Shown here: piece by piece, positions 1 to 7,973 of the stretch
How the letters are laid out: each line of letters starts with the position of its first letter
Position numbering within the stretch: the stretch's first letter is position 1
The notes under the pieces: model-generated
The model's input: the letters and a program-made list of their open reading frames with translations, nothing else
What the model was told of the DNA's origin: nothing
Database searches by the model: none
Made by a program: the position numbers and the translations under genes
Source of the DNA: Dyella terrae
GTDB lineage: Bacteria; Pseudomonadota; Gammaproteobacteria; Xanthomonadales; Rhodanobacteraceae
Assembly (NCBI RefSeq): GCF_022394535.1
Contig: NZ_CP089414.1
Coordinates: forward strand, 4,402,001 to 4,466,000
Direction: 5' to 3'
DNA length: 64,000 nt

Positions 1-90
1 GCCTTTCTCGATGGCGAAACCGCGGATCCGCATAAGCACTTTTGGCCGGCAAAGACGAGCTGCAGTCGTGCTGTCCGTTTTCTTTGCTGA
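1..90 (+). CDS. 3' end of an unidentified gene (partial)
   Basis: Frame 1 is open from the first base of the window and stops with TGA at 88-90, giving 29 residues that begin AFLDGETADPHKHFWPAK. It may be the C-terminus of a gene starting upstream of the window. The fragment is too short to assign to a family and could be chance. Its stop lies 32 bases before the start of the next, secreted protein, so the two could be co-transcribed. Confidence 0.3.
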   Translation, partial: AFLDGETADPHKHFWPAKTSCSRAVRFLC

Positions 91-122
91 TCACGCATGG
101 CAAGCCGGACGGAGGCAATGAC

Positions 123-945
123 ATGAAAACGCTGCGTGGAATTCTGATGGCTGGCCTCACCCTAACGGGGATGGCGTGGATGTCGGCAAGCGTTGCTACC
201 GAGTTACCTGACAAGACGGCCGAGGGCTGGTATTGGAAACTTCAATCCGCGGGCAAAGCGAATTCGAGCAACGACTTTGAGGTCGCCGCCCGGCGCGGCG
301 AACAACTCCTGGTGTGGGATGACGGCAAGCAGGCTCAATATGCCGACTATGTGATCTTGTTGGTGCCCGCTTCCTTCGAGCAGGTGCAGCCAGTCGTGCA
401 GGCGGCATTGGCGCCGCTGGGAACATTCCGGAGCGATAGCGCAGGGTCAGTAGAGAATCTTTCAGCATCCTGGAAGAAGCTATGGATGTCTCGGCATCCC
501 GAACTGAAAGCTTCCGCAAGCGATGTCCTGGGGCAGATCACGTACGCTTCGTGGAGTGCGCACCAGGTACGGAAGAGCGGCTTCGCCAACAGGCACACGA
601 GCGAGCTCTACGTGGGTGTGGCGGATCGGACCATGGTGTTCGACCATCCTGCAACGATCGTCGTCCTGAGTCAGCGAGATGTACGACCCGATCCGGAATA
701 CAGCTTCTTCAAGGAGTGGCGCAGTGACATCGGGGGGGCTTGGCATGGACTCGGGAGCAGCAGGAGATGGAACGACCTATGTCGACGTTGTTCCGGGTCC
801 GGTATTTACGGCACTGCAGAATGCCTTGACTGCGCTTCAGGTCGACCTGGAGATCGCAGCCATGCCCAGCGCCTGGCTGCAGGGCGAAGACCGTTACCCG
901 ATGCTACTGCCGCTGGTTGGGACCATTCATCGCGAATACGAATGA
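123..945 (+). pseudogene. secreted protein of unknown function, frameshifted
   Basis: ATG at 123 has a good ribosome binding site (GGAGG at 111-115). The N-terminus is a clear signal peptide: a basic start followed by a hydrophobic stretch, with likely cleavage after about residue 25. The first frame is convincing up to the residues EWRSDIGG and then turns into low-quality arginine- and cysteine-rich sequence. The +1 frame continues sensibly from LGMDSGAAGDGTTY to HREYE and stops at 945. The break is a run of seven G at 732-738; six G would give one continuous protein of about 273 residues. I recognise no family. Position directly after another gene end would suit an effector-immunity or two-gene unit, but nothing in the sequence proves that. 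Confidence 0.55.
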
Positions 946-1204
946 CCTGCTGCTGCGCATGGATCGCATGACCGTTAGCGATGCTCGCGAAGTCCCTTGT
1001 GTGCGGCATCTAGCCGGGTGTTCGTTACCGTCGACAACGTGGTCGGATAGCTGGTAGGCGTATTGCTTGCCCTTGCCTTGCCATGGCCCCAGCGGTTCCA
1101 CAGTGGCTTGACCGGGCGTGATCTCAGCAGCCGCTGACAAACGGTCGCAGCGGCATGATGGGCGCGAAGCGCTTTCCTTCCGGGATCGTCGTGTTTTGAA
1201 GAGC

Positions 1205-2105
1205 CTAATAGTGTTGCCGCAATCCACTGTGCGCTGCTGTCATCAGCGCCTTGGTGACTAAGGCCAGCGTGTTTGAGCGGATCGACCAATGCTGCCAATA
1301 CAGCGGCACGTCGAGCCATCGCTTCGGAGCAATCGCTTTGAGCGTGCCTGCGGCGAAGTTCCTCTCCAGCATTGATTCGGGGGGCCATCGCCCAACCGAG
1401 TCCCAGTTCAGCGCCCTCCACGAAGGCCGTGGAGGAGGGCACGTAATGTCTGGGCGGTGCGAGCTTTGCCCGCGTGATGCTGTGCATGAAACGCCATTGC
1501 AGAGCGTCCTTGCGATTGAATACCAACATGGGCGCTCTGCCGAGCGAGGCTGCGCTCACGCCGTCGGCGAAATAGCGGTCGACGAAGGCGGGTGAAGCGA
1601 CGGGCAGGTAGCGCATCACGCCGAGCTTCCTCACGCTGCAGCCTTGCACCGCTTTCGATTCGGCCGTGATGGCGCCGAGCACCGAGCCGTCGCGCAGAAA
1701 GTTGCTGGAATGGTCCTGGTCTTCCACGCGGATGTCGAACAGCAGTTGATGGCTGTCGTGGAGTTGCGCCAGTGCGGCGAGGAACCAGGTGGCCAGCGAG
1801 TCGGCATTGACGCCGATGGCGACCGTGGTGGGTCCGCTGTCATCCGGGCCGACGTGGAAGTCGTTCAACGTTTCCGCTTCCAGCAGCCGCATCTGCTGCA
1901 CGGTACGCAGCAGCCGTTCGCCTGCTTCCGTGGCCTCGCAGGGGGAGCGTCGCAGGATGAGGATCTGGCCGAGGCGATCTTCGAGCGCCTTAATGCGTTG
2001 CGAGATTGCCGAGGGTGTAAGCGAGAGGCGCTGCGCCGCGCTGTCGAAGCTGCCTTCATCAAGCACGGCAGCAAAGGCAGCGAGCTGGGGATTGAGCAGG
2101 CTCAT
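1205..2105 (-). pseudogene. argP: LysR-family regulator, ArgP/LysG type, frameshifted
   Basis: This is a LysR-type transcriptional regulator. An N-terminal winged helix-turn-helix (roughly residues 5-65, with SFDSAAQRLSLTPSAISQRI) is followed by a substrate-binding domain. It is divergent from the ArgO/LysE exporter gene, as ArgP/LysG regulators usually are, so it probably activates that exporter in response to basic amino acids. The frame is broken near the C-terminus at a run of six G (plus strand 1379-1384). With five G the minus-strand protein reads APESMLERNFAAGTLK, then DVPLYWQHW, and stops at 1205. This restores a 299-residue protein of normal family length. As written, the frame runs on unrelated to about 975. 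It is either a sequencing error or a recent inactivation. Confidence 0.8.
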
Positions 2106-2141
2106 GGGTGTCTCCCGCCGCGCATGCGCGCGACACATTAG

Positions 2142-2169
2142 TTGAACTTAACCATCTTTAGGATAATTA
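2142..2169 (+). promoter_or_regulatory. putative sigma70 promoter of the argO exporter gene
   Basis: TTGAAC (2142-2147) and TAATTA (2164-2169) are separated by 16 bases in the regulator-exporter intergenic region. This AT-rich patch stands out from its GC-rich surroundings. The assignment is from pattern only. Confidence 0.4.
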
Positions 2170-2181
2170 GTTTTACTGAAT

Positions 2182-2212
2182 AAGACGTCCACGCCAGAGT
2201 AGACGTCTTTTT
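2182..2212 (+). terminator. terminator-like hairpin in the argO leader
   Basis: AAGACGTC (2182-2189) pairs perfectly with GACGTCTT (2202-2209) around a 12-base loop and is followed by more T residues. It sits between the putative promoter and the exporter start at 2225, where an ordinary gene-end terminator is not expected. It could attenuate transcription or act as a regulator site. Confidence 0.45.
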
Positions 2213-2224
2213 CGAGGTCATCCC

Positions 2225-2842
2225 ATGGATTTCACACCTTACCTGGCCGGCCTTGTCGCCGGGGCGGGCCTGATCATTGCGATCGGCGCGCAGAACGCGT
2301 TCGTGCTGCGGCAGGGCTTGCAGCGGCATTACATCGGCTCGGTGGTGGCCGTGTGCATTTTTGCGGACGTTGGCCTGATCCTGCTGGGCGTGGGCGGCAT
2401 GGGGCTGGTGGTGAAAGAGCAGCCGGGCTTGATGCAGTGGTTGCGCTATGCCGGTGCCGCGTTCCTGGCGACGTATGGCCTGATGGCGTTGCGTCGCGCA
2501 TGGCAGGGCGAGAGCGGGCTGCAGCCGGCGGGTGACGGCATGCTCAGTCGTGGTCGCGTCGTCGTTGCCTGCCTCGCGTTCACCTTACTCAACCCGCACG
2601 TGTATCTGGATACCGTAGTCCTGCTTGGCAGTCTATCCACCCATTACGAAGGCGATGCACGCTGGATCTTTGCTGCTGGCGCGTCCACCGCAAGCGTGGC
2701 GTGGTTTCTGTCGCTGGGCTATGGCGCGCGCCTGCTGTTGCCGGTGTTCCGCAGCCCGTTGGCATGGCGCGTGTTCGATGTAGCGATTGCCCTGTTCATG
2801 CTGACGCTGGCGGTGGTGGTGTTGCGGCAACCCCTGGGCTAA
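2225..2842 (+). CDS. argO: LysE/ArgO family basic amino acid exporter
   Basis: A 205-residue inner-membrane protein with about six hydrophobic segments. The family signature GAQNAFVLRQG lies near residues 21-31, and the conserved LNPHVYLDTVVLLGS lies in the middle. LysE/ArgO proteins export L-lysine and/or L-arginine when the cytoplasmic pool is too high. The divergent LysR-type gene upstream is the expected regulator. Length and topology are normal for the family. Which amino acid is exported cannot be read from the sequence. Confidence 0.93.
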   Translation: MDFTPYLAGLVAGAGLIIAIGAQNAFVLRQGLQRHYIGSVVAVCIFADVGLILLGVGGMGLVVKEQPGLMQWLRYAGAAFLATYGLMALRRAWQGESGLQPAGDGMLSRGRVVVACLAFTLLNPHVYLDTVVLLGSLSTHYEGDARWIFAAGASTASVAWFLSLGYGARLLLPVFRSPLAWRVFDVAIALFMLTLAVVVLRQPLG

Positions 2843-2918
2843 GCCGGGCGGCGGATCGACAAGAACCGGTCATCATGCGAGCGTATGGTCTTGCTCACGT
2901 TTCCGGGGGGGAATTCGC

Positions 2919-3899
2919 ATGGCAGCACCGTCGTATCCGCCGTTCCTGTATCCGCCAGGTTCACCCTTGATGCATCCGCCGCTGGCACTCACGCAGGCCC
3001 GCATGTACGGGTTCTGGGTGCCAGGCAATGCACATGCTCTGCAAGCCAGCGTCGACGCTACGCTCAACGCGGGCGGCGGCGGACAGATGCCGTTCTTCGT
3101 GGTGTCGCCTTATGTGCTGATGACGTTCACGGATATCGCGCGCGCTTACAGCCTTTGGCCGGATGATCGGGCCAAGGGATGGGGGCGCGAGGTCGATATC
3201 GTGGCCTGGGTACTGGTCGCAGGCTTTCCGCCGGGGCAGGCGTTGCCCTCGTTTTATGCCTATCCGCTGCATATCTGGGTCGATGACTGCATGGCCTTGA
3301 TCGTGGGGCGCGAGGTGTTCGGTTATCCGAAGTACCTGTGCAGCTACACCATGCCCGGGCCGAATGAGTCGCCGCTTGCGTTCACGCTGGCCGCCAAGGG
3401 TTTTCAGCCCTACGCGCCCGAGAGTGAGATGAGCGTGCATCCGCTGCTGGAAGTAACGGGTGAGGCGCTACTTGGTGGCGGGCGCCCCGTGGGCGATGTG
3501 CAGAGCTGGCGATGCGATCTGCTGGAAGGCCTCCATCAAGCGCCGGATTTCTGGTGCGGCGAATCCTCCTGGCGTGAATCGTTCGACCAATGGTTCATGC
3601 AGTTCCCGGCGATGTCGCAGATCTTCCTGAAGCAATTCCCCGATGCAGCGGGCGAGCGCGCGGTCTACCAAGCCATCGTGTCGGCTAATGCGCAGGTGGA
3701 CTCCATCCATGGGCTGTGGCTGCTGGGTCACGATTACAGCCTCAATCTGCATGACTTCGCGAGCTTTCCGCTTGCGCAGACGCTGGGCTGGTCGCTGGGC
3801 GCGCAGAAGGCGTGGTTCGGTTATCGGATCGACTTCGATTTCCACGTCGAGCCCGGCGTGGAGCTGGTGAACAACACTCAGGCCACGGAGGCCCGCTGA
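2919..3899 (+). CDS. acetoacetate decarboxylase-like family protein
   Basis: A 326-residue protein resembling the acetoacetate decarboxylase superfamily. The motif VGREVFGYPKYL (about residues 129-140) aligns with the segment that carries the Schiff-base lysine in clostridial acetoacetate decarboxylase; here it is Lys138. The neighbouring lysine that lowers the pKa of the active-site lysine in the classical enzyme is replaced by Tyr139, so true acetoacetate decarboxylation is doubtful. There is no signal peptide. The stop TGA overlaps the ATG of the next gene by one base, so the two are translationally coupled and probably act in one pathway. The start at 2919 follows a purine-rich GGGGGGGAA. 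The substrate is unknown. Confidence 0.75.
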   Translation: MAAPSYPPFLYPPGSPLMHPPLALTQARMYGFWVPGNAHALQASVDATLNAGGGGQMPFFVVSPYVLMTFTDIARAYSLWPDDRAKGWGREVDIVAWVLVAGFPPGQALPSFYAYPLHIWVDDCMALIVGREVFGYPKYLCSYTMPGPNESPLAFTLAAKGFQPYAPESEMSVHPLLEVTGEALLGGGRPVGDVQSWRCDLLEGLHQAPDFWCGESSWRESFDQWFMQFPAMSQIFLKQFPDAAGERAVYQAIVSANAQVDSIHGLWLLGHDYSLNLHDFASFPLAQTLGWSLGAQKAWFGYRIDFDFHVEPGVELVNNTQATEAR

Positions 3900-6037
3900 T
3901 GTCCACTCAACCACGTCGCATCGCCATCCTCGGTGGTGGCGTCGGCGCCATGACCGCTGCGTTCTGGCTGACCAACCGTGATGGTTGGCAGGACGACTAT
4001 CAGATCGACGTCTATCAGATAGGCTGGCGACTCGGCGGCAAGGGGGCCAGCGGCCGCAATGCGGACATCGCCGAGCGCATCGAGGAGCACGGGCTGCACA
4101 TATGGTTCGGCTTTTACGACAACGCTTTTCAGTTGATGCGTGAGGTCTACGCGAAGCTCGATCGCCCGCTGGGTAGTCCGCTGCGTACATGGGACGAGGC
4201 GTTCAAGAAGCACCGACTGGTGTGCCTGACCGAAGCCATCGACGATGCGTGGCGTGTCTGGTCCATCCTCACGCCGCTGATGCCGGGCGAGCCGGGTACG
4301 CCGCGTATCGAGGCAAATGTCTCCTCGGCGCTGGGGAGTTTGCTGGATCAACTGAGCGACTGGGCTGGTGCGTGGAACGCGACGGCAGCGAGGCCGCTGG
4401 TCGTGGATAACGTCGAGCCACAAGCCATCGCGATTGGTGTCTCGTCGAATGCGTTGTCTGATGCCCCTACGATCCTCGCGCGGGCTCGTGACGTCGCACA
4501 CACTGGGGCGCTGGTCGGCCTCGACAGTCCGGCGCAGACGGTGCTGTCGCTGCTGCAACGGTTGCAGGTCGCGTTGCATGAGATAGGTGCGTGGTTGCAA
4601 GCGGCTGGATTGTGGCCTGATGACGTGCGACGCCTTTACCTGTGCATGGATCTGGCACTCGCCGCCGCCATCGGTATGGTCGCCGACGATGTCGTAGGCA
4701 AAGGTTTCGAGGTCATCAACAACGTCGACTTTTGCGCATGGCTGCTCTCGCATGGCGCGCAACCGGCCAGTGTGGACAGCGCGCCCGTGCGCGGTTTCTA
4801 CGACCTGATCTTTGCCTATCGGGACGGTGACCCGGCGCGGCCGGAGATCGAGGCGGGCACCATGCTGCGCGGCATGCTGAAGGTGGGCCTCGGTTACCGT
4901 GGCGCCATCATGTACAAGATGCAGGCGGGCATGGGCGACGTTGTTTTCGCGCCCCTGCACGAATTGCTGGAACGGCGCGGTGTGCGTTTCCACTACTTCC
5001 ACAAGTTGCTCGCGCTGCAGCCGGACGCAAGTGGTACCGCCGTGCAGGAAATGGTGTTGCAGGAGCAGGTCGCCCTGCGTGGCGATGTCACCGTCTATGA
5101 GCCACTCAGGGACGTAAAGGGATTGCCGTGCTGGCCGTCCGAGCCGCGTTACGAGCAGTTCGATGCGGAGCAGGCCGATGCGCTCAAGCGCTACCGCGTC
5201 AACCTGGAGTGTCATTGGTCGGATTGGCCGCAGCGCTATGAGGCACTGTTCCATCGGCCGCTGCCGGTGAAGACGTTGCTACGGGGCGTGGACTTCGATG
5301 ACATCGTGTTTGGTCTCTCGGTAGCCAGCCTGCCCGTGGTGGCGCCTGCGCTGCTCGAGCGCAGTTCTGCGTTGCATCAATGTAGTGACCACGTAGCGGC
5401 GGTAGCAACGCAGGCGTATCAGGTATGGACCCGCCGTAGTCTGCAGGACATGGGCTGGAGCTGCGCCGTGGCGGATGGCGAAGAGCCTGTGCTGTCGGGA
5501 TTCACTGAGCCGTTCGACACATGGGCATCGATGGATCAACTGCTGTGCCGGGAAACCTGGCCCGAGGGTGAGGAGCCGCTCAACGTCTCGTACTTCTGCA
5601 ACGCCTTTGCGGTGAGTGACTATCCACCGAGCAGCGACCATGGCTTTCCTGCGCGGTGCGCCGACGTGGTGAAAGCATCGGCGATCCAACAGCTCAATCA
5701 GGATATCCGTGTGCTGTGGACGAACGTCAGCGTGCAGGGTTTTGATTGGACGTGGCTGGTCGATGCTGAGGGTGGCGAGGGCGTTCTGCGCTTTGATAGC
5801 CAGTACTGGCGCGCGAATGTCGATCCATCCGAACGCTACGTGCAGTCACTGGTCGGGACCACGGCGTTTCGCCTGCATGCGGATGAAAGCGGCTTTACCA
5901 ATTTGTTCCTCGCGGGCGATTGGCTGAAGACCGGGTTGGACGCGGGCTGCGTGGAGGCGGCTGTCATGGGTGGCATGCAGGCGAGTCGCGCGATCAGTGG
6001 CTGGCCGACATCGATTCAGGGCGAGCACGGCTGGTAA
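3899..6037 (+). CDS. FAD-dependent oxidoreductase, phytoene desaturase/amine oxidase type
   Basis: A 712-residue flavoprotein. The N-terminal Rossmann fold carries IAILGGGVGAMTAAFWLT (about residues 8-25), followed by GWRLGGKGASGRN, a pattern shared with phytoene desaturases and flavin amine oxidases. The C-terminal FAD-closing segment FLAGDWLKTGLDAGCVEAAV is intact. The middle third is larger than in ordinary amine oxidases. I chose ATG 3899 because it overlaps the stop of the decarboxylase-like gene (TGATG); the frame is also open further upstream, but only inside that gene. The cluster shows no carotenoid genes (crtB, crtE), so a pigment role has no local support. The reaction is unknown. 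Confidence 0.75.
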   Translation: MSTQPRRIAILGGGVGAMTAAFWLTNRDGWQDDYQIDVYQIGWRLGGKGASGRNADIAERIEEHGLHIWFGFYDNAFQLMREVYAKLDRPLGSPLRTWDEAFKKHRLVCLTEAIDDAWRVWSILTPLMPGEPGTPRIEANVSSALGSLLDQLSDWAGAWNATAARPLVVDNVEPQAIAIGVSSNALSDAPTILARARDVAHTGALVGLDSPAQTVLSLLQRLQVALHEIGAWLQAAGLWPDDVRRLYLCMDLALAAAIGMVADDVVGKGFEVINNVDFCAWLLSHGAQPASVDSAPVRGFYDLIFAYRDGDPARPEIEAGTMLRGMLKVGLGYRGAIMYKMQAGMGDVVFAPLHELLERRGVRFHYFHKLLALQPDASGTAVQEMVLQEQVALRGDVTVYEPLRDVKGLPCWPSEPRYEQFDAEQADALKRYRVNLECHWSDWPQRYEALFHRPLPVKTLLRGVDFDDIVFGLSVASLPVVAPALLERSSALHQCSDHVAAVATQAYQVWTRRSLQDMGWSCAVADGEEPVLSGFTEPFDTWASMDQLLCRETWPEGEEPLNVSYFCNAFAVSDYPPSSDHGFPARCADVVKASAIQQLNQDIRVLWTNVSVQGFDWTWLVDAEGGEGVLRFDSQYWRANVDPSERYVQSLVGTTAFRLHADESGFTNLFLAGDWLKTGLDAGCVEAAVMGGMQASRAISGWPTSIQGEHGW

Positions 6038-6068
6038 GCGCCGCAGGGGCCCTGGCGACCTTGCGTTG

Positions 6069-7832
6069 TCAGGTCTCCGTTTCCACCTGCGTTTCGCGAT
6101 CGCTGGCGGGTGGCGTGCGACGACCTGATTTGTGCTCGTACATGATGCGATCCGCCTCGCGCACGAGTTCGGCGAAATCGCCGCTGTCCAGCGTCTGCCC
6201 GGTGGGCGCGCCGCATACACCGAAACTCAGGCCGGCGCCCTGGAAACCGTAGGCCTGTAGTTGCTGGTCGAGTTTGCCCAGTGCCCGCGTGAGTCGGTGC
6301 AGGCTCAGTTCGTCGCCGAAGGCGATGACCGCGAATTCGTCGCCGCCAAGGCGATACGCATGGCCCTGGCAGGGCAATCGGCTCAGCCCGCGGCCTGCCG
6401 CCTGCAGCAACGCATCGCCGCGCTCGTGGCCTTCGTTGTCGTTGATCTGCTTGAGGCCGTCCAGGTCGATCATGGCGACCTGCCACGCGCCTTCCACGAT
6501 GGGTGCCGGGGTGTGCTGGTGGCGGGTGATTTCTTCAATCTTCATGTTGAAGGCAAGACGGTTGCCGAGGCCGGTCAAGGTGTCCGTGGACGCGCGCGCA
6601 ATGGCGTCGAGCATGCCCTGGCGGAATCGTTCGCGCGCCGCCTGCACCAGCTTCATGTGGTCGGCGAGCGCAAAGGCGAGCAGCATTGCCTCGGCGCTGT
6701 TTCCTATCAGGGTGAGCAGGTCGGCGTTGTCCAGCGGACTGGGCATCAAGCCGAAATTGACCGGCAGGATAATGGCGCCAGGAACAAGTACGCACACATA
6801 GGCAAGCACAAAAAAGCGCGCCTGACGGACGCCGCTGAGCAACGCCCAGATGCTCACGCTGACAGAGAACAGCACCACGGAAGTGACCGCGATGGTGGCG
6901 ATCAGGAACGCCAGTGACGGCATCAGCAACGCCATCGGCACGGCCGGCGCGCAGGCGATGGCAATGCCATAGCCGATGCGCGCAGCAAGCGGCGCGTGGC
7001 GCTTGAGTTCGAGGAAACGGATGGTGAAGGGCGCATGCACCAGCGGCACCAGGATGAACCACAGCGTGAAATTCAGCGTGCCACCACCGATGCCCAACCA
7101 GTCATCCGGCAGGCCGAAGAAAGAAGCCCAGCCGGCCATCAGGATCAGCGACTGGCAGCCGTACAGCGTGTAACTCAGCACGCGCGTCCACAGGCCGACG
7201 AACAGAATGAATAAGCCCAGCCCGCCGAGTACACCCAGCGCCATCAGCATCAGCGCGGATTCGTTGGTAAGGCGGCGACGATGGGCATCGCGCGTCTGCA
7301 GGTCGATGCGCGGGAGCGCGGTGAAAAACGGTGTGGAGACGCGGATCACCACGGCATAGCGATGCCCCGCGCGGAGCGCCACAGGCACGGTGCCGCGCAG
7401 CATGAAATTGGTATCAATACCGCGCCCGGCCTCCAGCCGCTGGCGTGAGCCGTCATCGCCGAGAATCAGCAAACTGGCGCGCTGGTAGTAAGTGTTGCCG
7501 AAGGTTACGACCCAGTTGGGCGCGTCATCAGGTGTTTGCAGTGGTGCGACCAACCAGTAGTCGCCACCGAGCATGCTTACCGAGCCTAGTTGCTGGCGCG
7601 CAGCGAGCCACGTAGGAAGCTCGCCGTAGTCATGCGGGGGCAGGTCGCCGGAAAAGGCACGATAGGTCGTGACTGGCGGTTCCAGCGGCGGCTGGCCGAA
7701 CAGGGACCAAGGCTGGGCAGCGTGTGCAACGGAAGTGCAGGCGCATACCAGCAGGAGCAGCGCGACCCACCGCCAAGCACCCGCGCGCAGGCGCACGGCA
7801 AAGGCTACCCCAATGGATCGCGAACGACGCAA
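6069..7832 (-). CDS. 7TM sensor diguanylate cyclase (GGDEF)
   Basis: A 587-residue membrane protein. It has a signal sequence or first membrane segment (about residues 20-38), a periplasmic beta-rich domain of the 7TMR-DISM type (about 40-190), seven hydrophobic helices (about 195-400), and a C-terminal GGDEF domain. The active-site motif RLGGDEF is intact at about 494-500, so it should make cyclic di-GMP. The inhibitory RxxD site expected a few residues upstream is absent (CQGH there), which predicts little product inhibition. It is convergent with the FAD oxidoreductase and divergent from nadE. The periplasmic ligand is unknown. Confidence 0.9.
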   Translation of the reverse strand: MRRSRSIGVAFAVRLRAGAWRWVALLLLVCACTSVAHAAQPWSLFGQPPLEPPVTTYRAFSGDLPPHDYGELPTWLAARQQLGSVSMLGGDYWLVAPLQTPDDAPNWVVTFGNTYYQRASLLILGDDGSRQRLEAGRGIDTNFMLRGTVPVALRAGHRYAVVIRVSTPFFTALPRIDLQTRDAHRRRLTNESALMLMALGVLGGLGLFILFVGLWTRVLSYTLYGCQSLILMAGWASFFGLPDDWLGIGGGTLNFTLWFILVPLVHAPFTIRFLELKRHAPLAARIGYGIAIACAPAVPMALLMPSLAFLIATIAVTSVVLFSVSVSIWALLSGVRQARFFVLAYVCVLVPGAIILPVNFGLMPSPLDNADLLTLIGNSAEAMLLAFALADHMKLVQAARERFRQGMLDAIARASTDTLTGLGNRLAFNMKIEEITRHQHTPAPIVEGAWQVAMIDLDGLKQINDNEGHERGDALLQAAGRGLSRLPCQGHAYRLGGDEFAVIAFGDELSLHRLTRALGKLDQQLQAYGFQGAGLSFGVCGAPTGQTLDSGDFAELVREADRIMYEHKSGRRTPPASDRETQVETET

Positions 7833-7973
7833 CGCTGTCCCCTGTCAGTTTGCGTCCGAGAATCGTAGCACCGCCCCTGAGCAACAAAGTGAAGGCCCGC
7901 TGGGGCTTCCGGCGGGTGCCCCGGGACGGTGCTCGGGTACAATTTCAGGCCCCAGGCAACGGATTCCGATGGC

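Noticed and set aside
946..1204. Minus-strand coding extension of the LysR gene down to about 975
   Set aside because: It exists only because the frameshift moves translation out of frame. The correct frame stops at 1205, and I recognise nothing in the extension.
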